A stretch of DNA of 34,255 nt from contig VMFT01000013.1 in NCBI GenBank assembly GCA_007376195.1, positions 1 to 34,255 on the forward strand. The letters are read 5' to 3'. Positions 32,728-34,255 of this stretch are shown here, piece by piece (the stretch's first letter is position 1; the number at the start of each line of letters is the position of its first letter). The position numbers and the translations under genes were made by a program. The notes below the pieces were generated by a model. The model was given only the letters and a program-made list of their open reading frames with translations. It was not told the origin of the DNA and searched no databases. This stretch comes from Parcubacteria group bacterium Gr01-1014_29 (lineage in GTDB: Bacteria > Patescibacteriota > Minisyncoccia > Ryanbacterales > 2-02-FULL-48-12).

Positions 32728-33321
32728 TCAGGTGTGGCTTGGTGTTGAGAGGAGAGGATAGCCCCCGGGCTGTATGATGTCATCTATAAACCGGAGTTTT
32801 TTTGCTGTATCGGCGTAAAACATCCATTCGTAGCATTCGCCGCGTTTCGCGATTTCACGTATCTCTTTCTTTGTGTTACCCGTTCGTTTGGCGAGAAATT
32901 CGTATATCTGATTTCTTGTTTCACGTCCGTGAGCTTCATTTACGTTCTTGCTCTGTTTGTAATACGCGTCTTCGAGCGTATAGTTGAAGCCGTGCAATAG
33001 ATGGTGGAGGAAAAATTGACTGTGCGGCGTTGCAAGCCGTTTGGCACAGCCTTGGAGAACTAGCATAGCGGAGGATTTACATGACCCGTTTATAATTCCG
33101 ACTACGGGTATTCGAAATGAACAGAGGAAATCCGCAAATATAAGAGCAGCTTCGCATTCTCCACCACCGCAATCAATAAAGAGTTTTGGCGACTCGTTTG
33201 ATGTAACAGCCATGCAAAGTATTTGTGCGCGCAATTTAACCACTAGTTCCATGGTTAAAACGTCTTGGATGCAGATAATGTGTTGTTGTTCCAAAAGTTC
33301 ATTCAGTTTTTCTTCCAACAT
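32728..33321 (-). CDS. ClpP-like serine protease
   Basis: The start ATG 33321 (MLEEKLNELLEQQHI) is preceded by a perfect AGGAGG; upstream in-frame starts are rejected. The 197-residue length is normal for ClpP. Signatures are LFIDCGGGECEAALIFADFL, the likely nucleophile S83 in NGSCKSSAML, His near residue 106 in FFLHHLLHG, and the end region FYADTAKKLRFIDDI. The third catalytic residue (Asp before 'MSA.EA') appears to be Glu in ECYEWMFYADTA. The protein has only partial similarity to standard ClpP, so it may be a divergent paralogue with another partner. No ClpX/ClpA gene is in the window. Confidence 0.82.
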   Translation of the reverse strand: MLEEKLNELLEQQHIICIQDVLTMELVVKLRAQILCMAVTSNESPKLFIDCGGGECEAALIFADFLCSFRIPVVGIINGSCKSSAMLVLQGCAKRLATPHSQFFLHHLLHGFNYTLEDAYYKQSKNVNEAHGRETRNQIYEFLAKRTGNTKKEIREIAKRGECYEWMFYADTAKKLRFIDDIIQPGGYPLLSTPSHT

Positions 33322-33384
33322 ATATGCCTCCTGTTGTTCAGGTTCTCTCGTTTCTTTTGTAACATACCCTAAAAAAACTATCAA

Positions 33385-33393
33385 AGTATAACA
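33385..33393 (-). promoter_or_regulatory. Extended -10 of the ClpP-like operon
   Basis: On the minus strand TGT-TATACT. Transcription would start near 33378, giving a leader of about 57 nt that carries the AGGAGG site; this gene is thus of the led type, unlike most others here. Confidence 0.5.
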
Positions 33394-33429
33394 AAAGAGA
33401 AAAGTCGCCCAAAGGCAGCTAAAAAAGCT

Positions 33430-33460
33430 CTGTGCCTCTGGCAGGGCGTTCTCTAACGGG
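33430..33460. repeat. Degenerate palindromic element upstream of the ClpP-like gene
   Basis: CTGTGCC-TCT-GGCAG with the core GCC-TCT-GGC (33434-33442), followed by GGGCGTTCTCTAACGGGG. The core equals that of the elements in dnaG and the split tRNA-Asn. Confidence 0.5.
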
Positions 33461-33498
33461 GTTGAAACAGTACGGCACGCGTGATATGTTGGATGTAT

Positions 33499-33595
33499 TC
33501 CGGTGTAGCTCAATGGTAGAGTCCGCCCAAGGCGGATTAAGGCGTTGGTTGTAGGTTCTGCGCCAGAGGCGCATCAGCCTCTGGCTGAGAATCCT
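33499..33595 (+). pseudogene. Split tRNA-Asn copy with palindrome insertions
   Basis: It matches the intact tRNA-Asn (33629-33700) through the D-arm, then TCCGCC-CAA-GGCGGA (33522-33536) replaces 10 bases of the anticodon arm including the first anticodon base. TTAAGGCGTTGG ... GTAGGTTC continues the tRNA. Two 15-nt palindromes (TGCGCC-AGA-GGCGCA and TCAGCC-TCT-GGCTGA, 33559-33588) are then inserted exactly between TTC and GAAT of the T-loop. GAATCCT follows and the 3' acceptor strand is missing. It cannot make a normal tRNA. Confidence 0.9.
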
Positions 33596-33628
33596 CTTAT
33601 AAAATAATATCAAAGTAAAGCCTTGGGC

Positions 33629-33700
33629 TCCGGTGTAGCTCAATGGTAGAGCAGCGCCCTGTTAAGGCGTTGGTTGTAGGTTCGAATCCTACCGCCGGAG
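33629..33700 (+). tRNA. tRNA-Asn (GTT)
   Basis: Acceptor TCCGGTG pairs with CGCCGGA (one G-T); anticodon arm GCGCC-CTGTTAA-GGCGT with anticodon GTT; T-arm GTAGG-TTCGAAT-CCTAC; discriminator G. CCA is not encoded. It is flanked by a split copy upstream and a 3' fragment downstream. The link to gatCA in the same window is worth noting, because Asn-tRNA may be made by transamidation. Confidence 0.96.
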
Positions 33701-33739
33701 CTTAGGGCTTTATTGCATTCTTACAAATTTGCAAAGACT

Positions 33740-33982
33740 ATGTATTATGTGTATATTCTCAGAAGCGTGGGTCACAATACGAGGTATGTAGGAAGTGCTG
33801 AAGATTTTGAAAAAAGACTTACAGAACACAATCTTGGCAAATGTCGCTATACATCTGGACGTAGACCATGGCAAATCGTTTTTACCGAAACATATTCTAC
33901 CCGCAGTGATGCAATGCAACGCGAGAAATTCTTTAAGTCTGGTCAAGGAAGAAAATGGCTTGATGAAAACATTAAAAAGTAA
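33740..33982 (+). CDS. GIY-YIG nuclease family protein
   Basis: ATG 33740 gives an 80-residue protein: MYYVYILRS and RYVGSAEDFEKRLTEHNLGK are the GIY-YIG core (here 'VYI ... YVG'), followed by RPWQIVFTE and EKFFKSGQGRKWLDE, with the conserved Glu in QREKFFKSGQG. This is the full length of small stand-alone GIY-YIG (UPF0213/YhbQ-like) proteins. Some relatives are mobile or DNA-structure nucleases, but the substrate is unknown. The gene sits between tRNA-Asn and a tRNA-Asn 3' fragment, so it may be part of an element using tRNA sequences. Confidence 0.9.
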   Translation: MYYVYILRSVGHNTRYVGSAEDFEKRLTEHNLGKCRYTSGRRPWQIVFTETYSTRSDAMQREKFFKSGQGRKWLDENIKK

Positions 33983-33990
33983 GTAAGAAC

Positions 33991-34074
33991 AGGTTTTGTG
34001 CCAGAGGCGCATCATCACCTGAGGCGAGTGCGCCTCGAGAGCACGCTTTTGGCGGAGAATCCTACCGCCGGAGC
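33991..34074 (+). pseudogene. tRNA-Asn T-arm/3' fragment with palindrome insertion
   Basis: AGGTT (33991-33995) is followed by TGTGCC-AGA-GGCGCA (33997-34011), then GC-rich inverted-repeat DNA (GAGGCG-AGTG-CGCCTC, 34021-34036), then GAATCCTACCGCCGGAGC (34057-34074), identical to 33684-33701 of the intact tRNA. The join to GAAT is at the same T-loop position as in the split copy upstream. Confidence 0.85.
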
Positions 34075-34211
34075 AATCCAGATAAAGAACAATCTATATC
34101 AGAAGTGCTATCTATTAGCAAAGCTCCACGCGAGGAGCAAAGTTTTGCTGAGCGCATTATTAACTGTGAATTACGAAACTCCCCTTCCAGCCCAAAATTG
34201 AGTACAATACA
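34075..34211 (+). other. Intergenic DNA without a clear gene
   Basis: A small hairpin GCTCC-ACGCGA-GGAGC lies near 34121-34136. A reading frame is open through the region but has no plausible start codon or Shine-Dalgarno sequence. Nothing else is recognised. Confidence 0.4.
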
Positions 34212-34246
34212 AAAAGCCGCACCTTGTTGAATCAGGCGCGGCTTTT
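34212..34246. terminator. Bidirectional terminator
   Basis: AAAAGCCGC (34212-34220) pairs with GCGGCTTTT (34238-34246), extended inside by CCT/AGG. A and T tracts lie on both sides, so it can work in both directions. Confidence 0.75.
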
Positions 34247-34255
34247 ATCATGAAA

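Noticed and set aside
33499-34074. Prophage or integrase-type island at tRNA-Asn
   Set aside because: The interval is under 0.6 kb and contains no integrase or phage gene; only the GIY-YIG gene and palindromes are present.
34078-34226. Open frame beginning near GATAAAGAACAA
   Set aside because: No start codon or ribosome site in frame, and it runs into the terminator.

Overview
The window looks like a chromosomal segment of a Patescibacteria/CPR bacterium, most probably Parcubacteria-like. The reasons are inferential. The housekeeping genes (ligA, gatC, gatA, pyrH, dnaG, rpoD) are recognisable but sit among many secreted or membrane proteins typical of that group: repeats of the WAWSSNIGW and GNVGIGTT type, DUF5667, DUF2339, TasA/camelysin-like proteins and four type IV pilin-like proteins. 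TGA is used as a normal stop, so the UGA-recoding CPR lineages are excluded. Many genes have no Shine-Dalgarno sequence and begin 6-9 nt after an extended -10 box, which suggests leaderless mRNAs.

Layout, left to right. 1-2239: two cell-surface proteins, the first cut by the window edge. 2255-4477: four minor-pilin-like genes (type IV pilus/competence). 4549-8401: ligA, gatC, gatA. 8424-10291: tRNA-Asp, a family-4-like uracil-DNA glycosylase, a divergent PAP2 (DUF212) protein, tRNA-Met and tRNA-Ser. 10378-13261: three exported or membrane-anchored proteins (DUF5667, cupredoxin, unknown). 13299-14831: an accessory region with a REP-associated tyrosine transposase (RAYT) flanked by copies of a palindrome, a candidate structured RNA, and a short promoter/mini-ORF/terminator unit. 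14958-23231: a surface-fibre operon with two TasA-like proteins, a SipW-type signal peptidase, a lamin-tail protein, an FN3-like protein, a large beta-helix + LCAT-like hydrolase and a small membrane protein. 23446-27353: DUF2339, thrombospondin-3-repeat, metalloprotease-like and DUF7282-like proteins. 27371-32437: pyrH, an orphan histidine kinase, dnaG, rpoD. 32478-33321: a ClpP-like protease and its small partner. 33499-34246: an intact tRNA-Asn with two tRNA-Asn fragments broken by small palindromes, a GIY-YIG nuclease gene between tRNA sequences, and a terminator.

The most striking signal is short palindromic and heptameric DNA inside genes that must work. One copy of the RAYT-associated palindrome lies in frame in gatA, while four others surround the RAYT gene. 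A different 24-bp-arm palindrome lies in frame in ligA. Tandem heptamers of about 21-28 nt lie in ligA (two), gatA (two) and dnaG (one). A pair of adjacent 15-nt palindromes lies in dnaG, and a pair of the same design splits a tRNA-Asn copy exactly in the T-loop, between TTC and GAAT. Partial copies of tRNA-Asn and tRNA-Met begin at that same T-loop position. Together these suggest one or more small palindrome-insertion systems active in this genome, at least one probably driven by the RAYT.
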